NCBI RefSeq assembly: GCF_000337575.1
Contig: NZ_AOIM01000037.1
Location: forward strand, 106,270-170,269
Direction of reading: 5' to 3'
Source of the DNA: Natrialba hulunbeirensis JCM 10989
GTDB lineage: Archaea > Halobacteriota > Halobacteria > Halobacteriales > Natrialbaceae
DNA: 64,000 nucleotides
Shown here: piece by piece, positions 54,134 to 63,430 of the stretch
Layout of the letters: each line of letters begins with the position of its first letter
Numbering within the stretch: position 1 is the stretch's first letter
Program-made: the position numbers and the translations under genes
Notes under the pieces: generated by a model
The model's database searches: none
Seen by the model: only the letters and a program-made list of their open reading frames with translations
What the model was told of the DNA's origin: nothing

Positions 54134-56377
54134 ATGAGCACGGATTCAACTGACGACGCATTTCCGACGGATCGTCCCGCCGTCGTGACCTGCGGGTTGC
54201 CCTACGCGAACGGCGACCTGCACATCGGTCACCTGCGGGGGTACATCGGCGCAGACGCATTCTCGCGCGCACTCGAGACGCTCGGCCAGGAGACCGCCTA
54301 CGTCTCCGGCTCGGACATGCACGGCACGCCGGTCGCCGTCAACGCCGAGGAGGAGGGCGTCTCGCCCGAGGAGTTTGCCATGGAGTGGCACGAACAGTAC
54401 GAGGAGACGTTCCCGAAGTTCAACGTCGACTTCGACAACTACGGCCACACGCACGACGAGACGAACACCGAACTCACCCAGGAAATCGTCCGCACGCTGG
54501 ACGACGAGGGGTACATCTACGAGAAAGAGATTCAGGTCGCCTACGACCCCGACGCAGATCAGTACCTACCCGACCGCTACGTCGAGGGTACCTGTCCCTA
54601 CTGTGGCGCGAAGGCCCGTGGCGACGAGTGCGACGAGGGCTGTCAGCGCCACCTGGAGCCGGGCGAGGTCGAGGACCCAACGAGTACGATCACCGGCAAC
54701 GCAGCGGAGTACCGCGACCGAACGCACAAGTTCTTCGAGGTCTCCGAGTTCGCCGACTTCCTCACCGAGTTCCTGGACGGGCTCGAGGGGACCTCGAACG
54801 CGCGCAACCAGCCCCGGCAGTGGATCGAAGAGGGCCTGCAGGACTGGTGTCTCACCCGCGACATGGAGTGGGGGATCGATTATCCGAACGGGGACAGCGT
54901 TGCTCCGGAGGAGCAACGAGGCGAAGGTAGCGCGGAACAGAGTTCCGCGGGACACTCGAGCGGGCAAAGCCCGCAAGAGGACGGTGAAACCGCCGGAGCG
55001 ACGGAGGACATCGTCCTCTACGTCTGGGTCGACGCTCCCGTCGAGTACATCGCCTCGACCAAGCAGTACGCAGACCGCGTCGGAACCGACGAGTACGACT
55101 GGGAGCGCGTCTGGAAAGAGGACGGGGACATCGTCCACGTCATCGGCCGCGACATCATCCAGCACCACACCATCTTCTGGCCCGCCATGCTCGAGGGCGC
55201 AGGCTACAACAAGCCCCGCGCGGTCGCCGCAACGGGCTTCATCACGATCAACGGCAAGGGCCTCTCTACCAGCCGGAATCGTGCAATCTGGGCGAAAGAG
55301 TACTTAGAGGAGGGCTTCCACCCCGACCTCCTGCGGTACTACCTGACTACGACTGGCGGCCTCCAGCAGGACGTCGACTTCTCCTGGGACGCCTTCCAGG
55401 AGAAGGTCAACGGCGAACTCGTCGGCACCGTGGGCAACTTCTGGTACCGGTCGCTCCTGTTCGCCTACCGCAACTACGAGGGCACGCCTGAGGCAGATGT
55501 TTCCGAAGAAGTCTCCGAGCGCATCGAAGGAGCCATCGGCGAAACCCGCGAGGCCGTCAACGACTACTCGCTGCGCGGCATCGGCCAGGCCGCAACGCAG
55601 CTCGCCCAGTTCGGCAACGAGTACATCCAGCGCAACGAGCCCTGGAAGCTCACCGACGACGACCCCGAGCAGGCCGCACAGGTCATCCGCGACTGCGTCC
55701 AGATCGCCAAGGCCGTCGGCGTCCTCCTCGACCCCATCGCCCCCGACAAAGCCCAGGCGCTCTGGGAACAACTCGGCGAGGACGGCGACGTTGCAGACGC
55801 CCATCTCGAGGACGCACTCGAGTCCCCGCCGCGCAACTTCGACGAGCCAGGTGAGCTCTTCGAAAAGATCGAAGACGACCGCGTAGCGGAGTTGAACGAG
55901 AAGTTAGCAGAACGAGTTGCGGCGGCCGGCGATGATGACGAGAGCGACGCAGACGAGGAAACCGAAAACGACGACACCACGTCGGACGAATCGGCGGCTA
56001 TGGCAGACGAAGACGAAGATGAAGACGCAGCCACCGGCGACCTCGAGCCGCTCCTCGAGGACCGTATCGGCTTCGAAGACTTCCAGGAACTCGACATCCG
56101 CGTCGGCCGCATCGAGTCGGCCGAGGGGATCGAGGGTGCGGACGATCTCGCGAAGCTCGAAGTCGACATCGGCTTCGAGACGCGCCAGGTCGTCGCAGGC
56201 ATCAAGCAACTGCACGACCTCGACGAACTGCCGGGCGAGAAGTGCATCCTGCTCGCGAACATGGAGCCTGCTGAGCTGTTCGGCGTCGAATCGAACGGCA
56301 TGATCCTCGCGGCGGGCGACGAGGCGGATCTGCTGACGACCCACGACGACGCTGTCGTGGGCGAGAAGGTGCAGTAA
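54134..56377 (+). CDS. metG: Methionyl-tRNA synthetase, with repeat-derived insertion
   Basis: A 747-residue class I synthetase. Key motifs: HIGH as DLHIGHLRGY (about 24-33), zinc Cys set CPYCGAKARGDECDEGC (about 156-172), and KGLSTSR in place of KMSKS. The C-terminal part (about 640-747, DFQELDIRVGRI) is the EMAP/Arc1p-like tRNA-binding domain, linked by an acidic stretch. Between WGIDYPNG and DIVLYVWVDAP, a loop near the catalytic core, sit about 30 extra residues (256-287) rich in Gln, Gly, Ser and Glu. They are encoded by DNA hairpins at 54899-54992. The length is otherwise normal for an archaeal MetRS. Confidence 0.94.
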   Translation: MSTDSTDDAFPTDRPAVVTCGLPYANGDLHIGHLRGYIGADAFSRALETLGQETAYVSGSDMHGTPVAVNAEEEGVSPEEFAMEWHEQYEETFPKFNVDFDNYGHTHDETNTELTQEIVRTLDDEGYIYEKEIQVAYDPDADQYLPDRYVEGTCPYCGAKARGDECDEGCQRHLEPGEVEDPTSTITGNAAEYRDRTHKFFEVSEFADFLTEFLDGLEGTSNARNQPRQWIEEGLQDWCLTRDMEWGIDYPNGDSVAPEEQRGEGSAEQSSAGHSSGQSPQEDGETAGATEDIVLYVWVDAPVEYIASTKQYADRVGTDEYDWERVWKEDGDIVHVIGRDIIQHHTIFWPAMLEGAGYNKPRAVAATGFITINGKGLSTSRNRAIWAKEYLEEGFHPDLLRYYLTTTGGLQQDVDFSWDAFQEKVNGELVGTVGNFWYRSLLFAYRNYEGTPEADVSEEVSERIEGAIGETREAVNDYSLRGIGQAATQLAQFGNEYIQRNEPWKLTDDDPEQAAQVIRDCVQIAKAVGVLLDPIAPDKAQALWEQLGEDGDVADAHLEDALESPPRNFDEPGELFEKIEDDRVAELNEKLAERVAAAGDDDESDADEETENDDTTSDESAAMADEDEDEDAATGDLEPLLEDRIGFEDFQELDIRVGRIESAEGIEGADDLAKLEVDIGFETRQVVAGIKQLHDLDELPGEKCILLANMEPAELFGVESNGMILAAGDEADLLTTHDDAVVGEKVQ
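54899..54992. repeat. In-frame hairpin array inside metG
   Basis: Four perfect inverted repeats with three-base loops: gttgctcc-gga-ggagcaac (54899-54917), cgcggaac-aga-gttccgcg (54931-54949), gcgggc-aaa-gcccgc (54960-54974), cggt-gaa-accg (54982-54992). They share stems and order (ggaac/gttcc, then gcgggc/gcccgc) with the array in scpA. The frame stays open and the insertion sits in a protein loop. Confidence 0.85.
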
Positions 56378-56411
56378 CTCGTCTCGGAACGGTCGATTTC
56401 GACGGAAACGC

Positions 56412-56426
56412 TGTTTTCACGTTTTA
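56412..56426 (+). terminator. T-rich terminator candidate after metG
   Basis: gttttcacgtttta begins about 35 nt after the metG stop, the first T-rich stretch before the convergent hydrolase gene ends at 56467. Confidence 0.35.
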
Positions 56427-56466
56427 CTTGCGAGGTTCGTTTCTGACGAGGTGAAACAGGGGCGGG

Positions 56467-58782
56467 CTAGAGTGGAATCGCAAGCAGGTTCCAGTATCCC
56501 AACAGCACGCAGAACCCCGCCGTCGCGAGCACAACGAGGGTGTAGTGGACCCGCGAGCGCAGCGTCCACCACGAGAGCCGCCAGGACTGGACGGCGTACC
56601 CTGCCGCTACGACCGTTCCGAGCGCACCGAGCATCGGCAATACGGAAAGCGCCTGGAAGCTCGTCGGCGGGTTGCTGAACAGCGTGTACGGCTGCAACAG
56701 GTAGAGTACGACGGTGCCGGCGAGGAAGCCGAACAGCGCCCCAATCGAGCCGCCGGCAACCCAGCGCGCCCAGCCAGCGTTGTGAAGCGGTGTTGATGAT
56801 GAGGACTGGGTCTGAGACTGTGTCCATGTCTGAGACTTCGATTCCGACTGCGATCCCGACTCCTCGGCTACGGGTGCACTCGAGTCCCCGTCTGACTTAG
56901 GACTGGCCCTGTCCGAACCCGCAGTGCTCGAAGACGGTCCGTTATCGTCACGCCGTGCCCCGGACACTGAATTCGTGTCAGTCGCCTCACGTGGCACTGA
57001 CGAAGCGGAATCGGCGTCGCCCTCGCTGGCATTTGCTTCAACAGTTCCGTTCTCACCACTGCCACCGCGGAACCGTCGCCAGCCACGGGCCAGCGGCCAG
57101 CCAACGGCTCCCGAGAGCATTCCGAGCATCGTTGCGCCGGCGGCCCCGCCGTGCAGCGAGAGGGACTCGTGCCACGGCTGGCGTTCGAACGCCTGGAAAT
57201 CAAGAAAGAGGTATCGAACGTCGCCGTCTCGCTCGCCGAACGCGAGCTGCGTATCGCCCTCGACTGCCTCGAAGCGGAGCGGCTCGACTTCCACCCAGCG
57301 GTCGGGACCGCCACCGAACTCCGTGACGAGAAAGCCGTTGTCGTCGACGTGGACATCGGCGCTTGCTGCCTGCACCGTCGACGGCAGCTTCGCCATCGTC
57401 GTCTCGACGACCCGAACGCTGCGGTACGTGCCCTCGAGTTCGCCGGCGCGAGCGGGCGGACCGTCGGGTTCGGCTGGCGTTGGCTCATCTTCCGCGTCGG
57501 TTTCGGGCAGAAACTCAGCAGCGAACGCCTCGCGGAACTCGCCGCTTGCGACCGCCCCACTGTCGGTGTTGTACGTGACGAAGACGCCGAGATCGGCCGC
57601 GGGAACCAGCCAGAGGTCGCTGTAGAACGAGCCTGGAATGTGGCCGTTGTGCTCGAGCGTCCGGTGTGCCTGCGGACCGATGGTCCCCTCGATGAAGCCG
57701 AAGGTGAAGCCGTCGAGTTCGTCGTGGTGGGTGAACCACTGCTCCTGGAGCCGGGAGACGGCGTCGGACTCGAGTACCCGACTGTCGTCAGCGCCGAGAG
57801 AGCCGTCACCGAGCTGTGCGTGCATGAACTGCGCCATGTCGGTTGCTGTCGCGGTCATCGAGCCAGCGGGGGCGAACTCGAGGAGCAGACCGGGCGCTTC
57901 CTGGGGCGATCCAAGGAGTGCACTGTATCCCGTGGCGGCGTTCTCGCTCGCGGCCTCGTCCGGGAACGGTTGGACGAACGACGACTGCGTCATCGACAAG
58001 GGGTCGAAGACGTTCTCGCGAGCGTACTGTTCGAAGGATGTGCCGGCGATATCGGCGACGACCTGGGCGGCGAGTGCGGTCCCGTAGTTCGAGTAGGCAA
58101 CCACCTCGCCGGGTGGCCGGACGCGGGCCGGCTGTTCGTCCGAGAGCACTGTCGCAAGATCTCGCACGTCGTCGGGATCGGTGACCCACGTTCCCTGAAA
58201 CCGTTCTTCGAAGCCGGCCGTGTGCGTCGCGAGGTGAGCCATCGTGATCGGCTCGGCGTACGTTTCAGGAATCGAGACGGAGTCGAGGTACGTCGTCACG
58301 TCCTCGTGTGGATCGAGTTGTCCGTCCTCGATCAGTTGCATCGCGGCCGTCCAGACGACTGGTTTCGAGACGGATCCGATCCGAAAGCGCGTGTCGGCGG
58401 CGGCGACGGGCTCCTCGGTGTCGGCATCTGCCACGCCGTACCCTTTCGTGAGGATAGCCTCGTCGCCGTGGACGACGGCGACGGACGCGCCGACGATGTC
58501 GTGTTCGTCGAGGGCCGTGTCCAGTGCACTGTCGACGAACGACTCGACGGCGTCGGGATCTAGCTCTAGATCGAGGTCGGCGTCGTCTTGCTGTGCCTGC
58601 AGTGTGGCGGTCGTCGGGCCGCTTCGTCCGTTTCCGTTGTGCTTCGGGAGTTTACCCGACTTGGACAGTTCAGATGTCGATACGTCGGCACCGGCGGCGT
58701 TCGTAAGCGGCCCGGCGAGCGATGCCGTTCCGAGAAGCGCCGACCCGGCGAGAAGCTGCCGGCGGGAGGGATCAGTCGACAT
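56467..58782 (-). CDS. Tat-exported beta-lactamase-family serine hydrolase with C-terminal membrane helices
   Basis: A 771-residue protein. A Tat signal SRRQLLAGSALLG opens it. The beta-lactamase/penicillin-binding fold has SxxK as SVSK (about 136) and YxN as YSNYG (about 229). The second half has an extra beta-rich domain, a low-complexity Ser/Gly/Asp stretch (about 590-660), and about four C-terminal membrane helices. It probably anchors an exported esterase/peptidase-like domain at the cell surface; the substrate is unknown. The ATG at 58782 is chosen. It is divergent from the winged-helix regulator at 58974, a likely controller. Confidence 0.82.
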   Translation of the reverse strand: MSTDPSRRQLLAGSALLGTASLAGPLTNAAGADVSTSELSKSGKLPKHNGNGRSGPTTATLQAQQDDADLDLELDPDAVESFVDSALDTALDEHDIVGASVAVVHGDEAILTKGYGVADADTEEPVAAADTRFRIGSVSKPVVWTAAMQLIEDGQLDPHEDVTTYLDSVSIPETYAEPITMAHLATHTAGFEERFQGTWVTDPDDVRDLATVLSDEQPARVRPPGEVVAYSNYGTALAAQVVADIAGTSFEQYARENVFDPLSMTQSSFVQPFPDEAASENAATGYSALLGSPQEAPGLLLEFAPAGSMTATATDMAQFMHAQLGDGSLGADDSRVLESDAVSRLQEQWFTHHDELDGFTFGFIEGTIGPQAHRTLEHNGHIPGSFYSDLWLVPAADLGVFVTYNTDSGAVASGEFREAFAAEFLPETDAEDEPTPAEPDGPPARAGELEGTYRSVRVVETTMAKLPSTVQAASADVHVDDNGFLVTEFGGGPDRWVEVEPLRFEAVEGDTQLAFGERDGDVRYLFLDFQAFERQPWHESLSLHGGAAGATMLGMLSGAVGWPLARGWRRFRGGSGENGTVEANASEGDADSASSVPREATDTNSVSGARRDDNGPSSSTAGSDRASPKSDGDSSAPVAEESGSQSESKSQTWTQSQTQSSSSTPLHNAGWARWVAGGSIGALFGFLAGTVVLYLLQPYTLFSNPPTSFQALSVLPMLGALGTVVAAGYAVQSWRLSWWTLRSRVHYTLVVLATAGFCVLLGYWNLLAIPL

Positions 58783-58973
58783 TACAGGTAGCTGTCGATT
58801 CAAACGGGTGCAACATATGTGTTTGGAGCAATGTTTTACTCCTGTGTCTCGCGAGTCGGTGACGGGAGACGAGTAGACAACGGGGATGATGGACAGATGC
58901 CGAGCAGACGAATAGACAACAGGCAGATACCAGACAGACGGACAGGAACAGACAGACGCCTTCATCAGGACGA

Positions 58974-60053
58974 ATGACAGGATCGAACACAACGCCCGAC
59001 GAAGCGACGCCAGAACGGCCCGCCGACCCGTTCAAACCGCTCGGCAACGAGACCCGACTCGAGATTCTCCGCGTGCTCTACGACCATCTGCAGTCGTCGT
59101 CACGAGAGGCGACGCTCTCGTACTCGACGCTCCGATCGGAAGTCGGCATCGAGGATAAGGGCAACTTCAACTATCACTTACGACAGCTAGATGGACTGTT
59201 CGTCGAGCACGGGAGCGAGACTGAGGCTACGGCCAGCACCGATTCTGGTTCTGGTTCTGGTACTGGTACCGGGATCGACACAAACACTGAGACCACCGCC
59301 GACACGGATTCCAGTACCAGTACAGAGTCACCCACCAATACGGCTTCCAGTCCTGACGGGTACCGGCTCACGTTCGCCGGCTTCGAAATCGCCAAAGTGA
59401 TCGACGTCGACGCCTGGCGGTCACACGAACCGTGTGGCCCCGTCGTACTTGACGACCCGAGAGCGGACCCTGTCGATGCCGGTCCGAACGAGACCGGCGA
59501 CGAGCCGACAGCGCAGGACCCGCTGACGGCAACTTACGAGGACAGCGTCGTCGAAATCCGACGCGGCGACGACCTCCTGTACGCCCACGCCGTCCGACCC
59601 ACCGGCGCAGCGGCGCGAGGAATGGCAGTCGACGAACTGCTCGACACCGCCTCGACGCTGTGGCGACACACCGTCGAACAGTTCCTCGAAAACATCTGCC
59701 CCTACTGTCACGCGCCTCTCGAGCGCACACTCGAGTACACTCCAGACCGGCGCTGGGAACACACGTTCAGTGCGAACTGTAACGAGTGTGGCTCTCTCGG
59801 CGGGGCGCACGTGGGTGCCGTCGCGCTCACTCATCCGGAAGCGATTGCGTTCTGCTGGGAGCACGGGCTGGATCTCACGAGCACCCGTGTCTGGACCCTT
59901 CCGTTCGTCGACGACGACGCGGTAACGGTCCTGAGTGACGAGCCGCGCCGCCTGCAACTCACCATCGAGTTCGAATCCGCACGACTCGAGCTAATCGTCA
60001 ACGATGACGCTCGAATCGTCGAGACAGAGCGGGTGTGTCGAGACGAGCCGTAA
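58974..60053 (+). CDS. Winged-helix transcriptional regulator with zinc-ribbon domain (second copy)
   Basis: A 359-residue protein of the same class as the regulator at 25883. The winged helix is at about 20-80 (KPLGNETRLEILRVLYDHLQ, GNFNYHLRQLDGLF). A Ser/Gly/Thr-rich linker of about 45 residues follows (about 80-124), coded in part by 6-bp repeats (ggttct/ggtact). The C-terminal part has CPYC and CNEC, likely zinc ligands. It is divergent from the serine hydrolase across 191 bp; the gap is rich in gaca and cagac repeats. Confidence 0.78.
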   Translation: MTGSNTTPDEATPERPADPFKPLGNETRLEILRVLYDHLQSSSREATLSYSTLRSEVGIEDKGNFNYHLRQLDGLFVEHGSETEATASTDSGSGSGTGTGIDTNTETTADTDSSTSTESPTNTASSPDGYRLTFAGFEIAKVIDVDAWRSHEPCGPVVLDDPRADPVDAGPNETGDEPTAQDPLTATYEDSVVEIRRGDDLLYAHAVRPTGAAARGMAVDELLDTASTLWRHTVEQFLENICPYCHAPLERTLEYTPDRRWEHTFSANCNECGSLGGAHVGAVALTHPEAIAFCWEHGLDLTSTRVWTLPFVDDDAVTVLSDEPRRLQLTIEFESARLELIVNDDARIVETERVCRDEP

Positions 60054-60064
60054 CGCACCAGCCG

Positions 60065-60352
60065 TCACACTTCGTCGACGAGTTGCGAGAAATTGTCGGT
60101 GTCGACGATCTCCATCGTCTGCGCCTGGAGACCGTGCCGACGCAGCGTGAGCGCCGATTTGAACGCGGCCTCGCGGTCACCGGCTTCGAACACGGCGAGA
60201 AAGTCGTGCTCACCGAGAATTGCGTACGACTCCTGGAGGGCAGCGTTATGCTGCTCGAACTCCGTGCGTACTTCGCCCCAGATCGACGCGAGTTCCTGTG
60301 CGTTCTGGACATCCCGGTCGTCGACGTCGATCAGTGATGCGTACGTTGGCAT
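60065..60352 (-). CDS. GYD domain protein
   Basis: A 95-residue protein with the compact ferredoxin-like layout of the GYD family: MPTYASLIDVDDRDVQNAQEL at the start and YAILGEHDFLAVFEAGDREAAF in the middle. Members are common in archaea; no reaction is assigned. It is divergent from pyk, and its start overlaps a short ATG frame on the other strand. Confidence 0.75.
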   Translation of the reverse strand: MPTYASLIDVDDRDVQNAQELASIWGEVRTEFEQHNAALQESYAILGEHDFLAVFEAGDREAAFKSALTLRRHGLQAQTMEIVDTDNFSQLVDEV

Positions 60353-60418
60353 GTCTCAGGACGATCCGGGCAGACAGAAAACGGTTGTCGTGGCAGACGA
60401 CGGGCACAAGAGAGCCAA

Positions 60419-60469
60419 ACTCGGAATCGAGTAAGTCACCTATCTTTTTGCCCGTGCTCGCGCTAGCGC
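60419..60469 (+). promoter_or_regulatory. pyk promoter with two candidate operator dyads
   Basis: The TATA-like tatcttttt (60441-60449) lies about 30 nt before the pyk ATG. Just upstream is actcg-N4-cgagt (60419-60432), a perfect dyad close to the TACT-N7-GAGTA form described for the sugar-responsive regulator TrmB, with one mismatch at the first base (aact). A second perfect palindrome, gcgctagcgc (60460-60469), lies 5 nt before the ATG. Confidence 0.45.
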
Positions 60470-60474
60470 AAGCC

Positions 60475-62256
60475 ATGAGAAACGCAAAGATCGTCTGTAC
60501 GCTAGGCCCCGCCTCGAGCGATCAGCGGACGATCCGCGACCTCGCCGACGCCGGGATGTCCGTCGCCCGGCTGAACGCGAGCCACGGCAGCCGCGCGGAC
60601 CGAGCCGAACTCATCGACCGCGTCCGAACGGTCGACGAGCAACGCGAGAAGCCCGTCGCCGTCATGCTCGACATGCAGGGCCCCGAGATTCGAACCGCTC
60701 CGCTTCCCGAAGGCGAAACGGTGACACTCGAGTCCCACTCCGAAATCGAGTTCGTCGAGAGCGACGAGGTGTCGAGTGAACGGGTCGGACTGTCGCTGCC
60801 GATCGACGCCGTCGAAGTGGGTGATCGCATTCTGCTCGACGACGGCCTGATCGAGACGACGGTCCGCGAACGCGATGGTGACGCCATACGGGCACACGTC
60901 GACACGGGTGGCGAACTCGGCGGCCGAAAGGGTGTGAACGTCCCCGGCGTCGATCTGGACTTAGATGTCGTCACCGAATCCGACCGGAAGGACCTGGAAC
61001 TGGCCGCCGAGAAGGAGGTCGACTTCGTCGCCGCGAGTTTCGTCCGCGATGCCGATGACGTCTTCGAAGTCAGCGAGGTACTCGAGAGCTTCGGCGCGGA
61101 GATCCCGATCGTCTCGAAGATCGAACGCGTCGGCGCGGTGGACAATCTGGACGAGATCATCGACGCCTCGGACGGGATCATGGTCGCTCGTGGGGATCTG
61201 GGCGTCGAGTGTCCGATGGAGGACGTGCCGATGATTCAGAAGCGGATTATTCGGAAGTGCCGCGAGGCCGGTCTGCCGGTCATCACGGCGACGGAGATGC
61301 TGGACTCGATGGTTCACGCGCGCCGACCCACACGGGCGGAGGCCTCAGACGTGGCCAACGCCGTTCTCGACGGTACAGACGCGGTGATGCTCTCGGCGGA
61401 GACCGCAATCGGTGACCATCCCGTCGCCGTCGTCGACGCGATGGGCAGCATCGTCCGCGAGGTCGAGAACTCGGCGGAGTACGACGAACTGCTAGAGCAG
61501 CGTGTCCCCGCGGCTGGCGAGGCCCGAACGGATGCGCTGGCGCGGTCGGCGCGCTTTCTCGCACGAGACATCGGCGCTGACGCAGTCGTCGCCGCGACCG
61601 AATCCGGCTACACGGCGCTGAAGACGGCGAAGTATCGGCCGGGCGTTCCCGTCGTCGCCTCGACGCCGAGCCATCGCGTCCGGCGGAAGCTCGCCCTCTC
61701 GTGGGGTGTCACGCCGCTGTACGCCGAAGTCTCCGATCAGGGAGCCGACGCCGTCGTCGAGAAAGCAGTCCAGGCAGCACTCGAGGCCGAGGTCGCCGAG
61801 AGCGGTGACACCGTGGTCGTCCTCTGTGGCATGATGACCGAACTCGAGGGCGCGAACACGACGAATATGCTGAAGGTTCACGTCGCCGCGGAGGCGCTGA
61901 CGACGGGCCGCGTCGTCGTCGGTGGTCGCGCCACGGGCCCGGTCGCACGCGTGCCGGACGGTGATCTCACCGACGTTCCAGACGGGGCAATCATCGCTCT
62001 CCCGTCGGAGTTCGACGAGGAGTTTACGGGCGATCTGCACACGATCGGCGGCATCGTCAACGCCCAGCGGGGGATGACCGGCTACCCCGCGCTGGTCGCG
62101 CGGGAGATGGACGTGCCGATGGTCAGCGGTGCGGATATTCCGGACACTGACACCGGAACGGTCGTAACCGTCGATGCGGAACGCGGTGTCGTCTACGAGG
62201 GCAACATCGGCGACCGGCGCGACCGAGATGCCCGGTCGAGTCGATACACCCAGTAA
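60475..62256 (+). CDS. pyk: Pyruvate kinase with C-terminal PEP-utilising mobile domain
   Basis: A 593-residue enzyme converting PEP and ADP to pyruvate and ATP. Motifs: TLGPASSDQRT at the start, the active-site Lys in SKIERVGAVDNL, MVARGDLGVE, ATEMLDSMVHARRPTRAEASDVANAVLDGTDAVMLS split over two blocks, and the usual C-terminal domain. Residues about 480-590 are an extra PEP-utilising mobile (swivel-like) domain with GGIVNAQRGMTGYPALVARE, as known for some archaeal and bacterial pyruvate kinases. I chose the ATG at 60475 from promoter spacing. Confidence 0.95.
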   Translation: MRNAKIVCTLGPASSDQRTIRDLADAGMSVARLNASHGSRADRAELIDRVRTVDEQREKPVAVMLDMQGPEIRTAPLPEGETVTLESHSEIEFVESDEVSSERVGLSLPIDAVEVGDRILLDDGLIETTVRERDGDAIRAHVDTGGELGGRKGVNVPGVDLDLDVVTESDRKDLELAAEKEVDFVAASFVRDADDVFEVSEVLESFGAEIPIVSKIERVGAVDNLDEIIDASDGIMVARGDLGVECPMEDVPMIQKRIIRKCREAGLPVITATEMLDSMVHARRPTRAEASDVANAVLDGTDAVMLSAETAIGDHPVAVVDAMGSIVREVENSAEYDELLEQRVPAAGEARTDALARSARFLARDIGADAVVAATESGYTALKTAKYRPGVPVVASTPSHRVRRKLALSWGVTPLYAEVSDQGADAVVEKAVQAALEAEVAESGDTVVVLCGMMTELEGANTTNMLKVHVAAEALTTGRVVVGGRATGPVARVPDGDLTDVPDGAIIALPSEFDEEFTGDLHTIGGIVNAQRGMTGYPALVAREMDVPMVSGADIPDTDTGTVVTVDAERGVVYEGNIGDRRDRDARSSRYTQ

Positions 62257-62310
62257 CTGCGCCGGAATTACCTGTGACAGATACTCTCTCGAACCGGACG
62301 ATCACCAGGA

Positions 62311-62329
62311 CGGCGGGTTTTTGACGCCG
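62311..62329 (+). promoter_or_regulatory. Promoter of the acidic membrane protein gene: T-run inside a GC dyad
   Basis: cggcg-N9-cgccg with the T-rich loop gtttttga centred about 28 nt before the ATG at 62348. This is the same layout as the metG promoter. Confidence 0.4.
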
Positions 62330-62347
62330 GCCCCTGTACGTTCCGGC

Positions 62348-62791
62348 ATGGCAGACGAGACGTCCGACGACGACCGTGGTGAGGACGACTGGGGGGCGTC
62401 GTGGGGGACAGAGGCAGAACCTGGGACCGAATCTGAATCCGAGCCAGTGCCCGAGTCTGAACACGAACCCAACCCTGCGCCCGAACCACACGCGGGTCCA
62501 CCGACAGCATCGGATGACCGCACTGAGACGGATCGAACCACTGAGACGGATCGCATCTCGATCGATCTCTCGCGAGACCCCGAGACGGACACAACCCAAG
62601 GTCCAGCCCACCGCTCCGACAGCGAGGACAAAAACGAAGACAAAGACGACGAAGACGACCCCTACGCTCCCGAACCCAGTTCGACGCCCATCGAGGCCGG
62701 CGATCCGTCACTCGAGAACGCACTCTTCGTTGCACTCGGTGCACTCATCATGATCCTCGTTCTCGCACGCGTCGTCTCGATCATGCTCTGA
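62348..62791 (+). CDS. Acidic C-tail-anchored membrane protein (DUF7312-like)
   Basis: A 147-residue protein. Residues 1-118 are a Glu/Asp/Pro/Thr-rich disordered stretch, partly from short repeats (SESEPVPESEHEPNPAPEP, TETDRTTETDR). A single membrane helix follows at about 123-145 (LENALFVALGALIMILVLAR). I chose the ATG at 62348; the frame runs further upstream inside pyk, but composition changes there. The function is unknown. Confidence 0.6.
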   Translation: MADETSDDDRGEDDWGASWGTEAEPGTESESEPVPESEHEPNPAPEPHAGPPTASDDRTETDRTTETDRISIDLSRDPETDTTQGPAHRSDSEDKNEDKDDEDDPYAPEPSSTPIEAGDPSLENALFVALGALIMILVLARVVSIML

Positions 62792-62827
62792 CCGCGACAG
62801 GTACTCGTCTCGACCGCTCTCCGCCGC

Positions 62828-63295
62828 TCAGATTTCCGTCAACTCTGTTATGCGCTCCAGTCCGTTCGTCGCCTCAGTCTTCGTCTGCTCGAGTGGCTCG
62901 ACAATCTCGTTGGGGAGAGCCATCCGATCCGCAAGCGCCAGCAGCGTCTCGAGTTTCGTGATCTCGAGGCGCTCGATCGTCCGGCCGAGTTCGGCCTCGA
63001 CGAGGTCGCCGAGCGCCGGATCCTGTACGTCCGCGATCAGGTCCTCGCGCTCGCTCGTGAGGGTATCGAGCACGTCACTCTCGACGACGCCCGGTTCGGC
63101 CTCGACCGCGTCGAACAACGGCTCGATCCGGCCGAGCTGCTCGGTCGTGGTCTCGCTGTGGGCCATATAGAACGACTCGAGTTCCTCGTCGGTCGCGGCC
63201 TCGGCCAGTTCGGTCTGCAGGTCCTCGAGTTCGCGCTCGAGGTGGTAGAACTCGCGCAGTCGCTGGACGAACAGGTCTCGTTCGGTTCCGATCAT
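62828..63295 (-). CDS. DUF892 (YciF-like, ferritin-like) family protein
   Basis: A 155-residue all-helical protein. LFVQRLREFYHLERELEDLQTEL in the first helix and the following ELESFYMAHSETTTEQLGRI fit the DUF892 four-helix layout. Members are linked to stress, sometimes with bound metal, but the role is unclear. I chose the ATG at 63295; a TTG nine codons earlier is possible. Confidence in the family is moderate since no search could be run. Confidence 0.65.
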   Translation of the reverse strand: MIGTERDLFVQRLREFYHLERELEDLQTELAEAATDEELESFYMAHSETTTEQLGRIEPLFDAVEAEPGVVESDVLDTLTSEREDLIADVQDPALGDLVEAELGRTIERLEITKLETLLALADRMALPNEIVEPLEQTKTEATNGLERITELTEI

Positions 63296-63430
63296 GTCCG
63301 TGAGGGCACTACCGAGCCCCAAAGCGGTTCGGCCGTCGTGTGACGACCGGGTACCAGACCGTTACAGTACCCAATCAATCAACTATCTGAATCTATTTAT
63401 GTGGTAGTGTCGACTATCCAAAACGATCAC

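Noticed and set aside
60351..60434. A 27-codon frame (MSQDDPGRQK...) between the GYD gene and pyk
   Set aside because: It does not touch the pyk start, has no TATA at the right distance and no recognised relatives. Unlike the two leader frames elsewhere there is no stop/start overlap.
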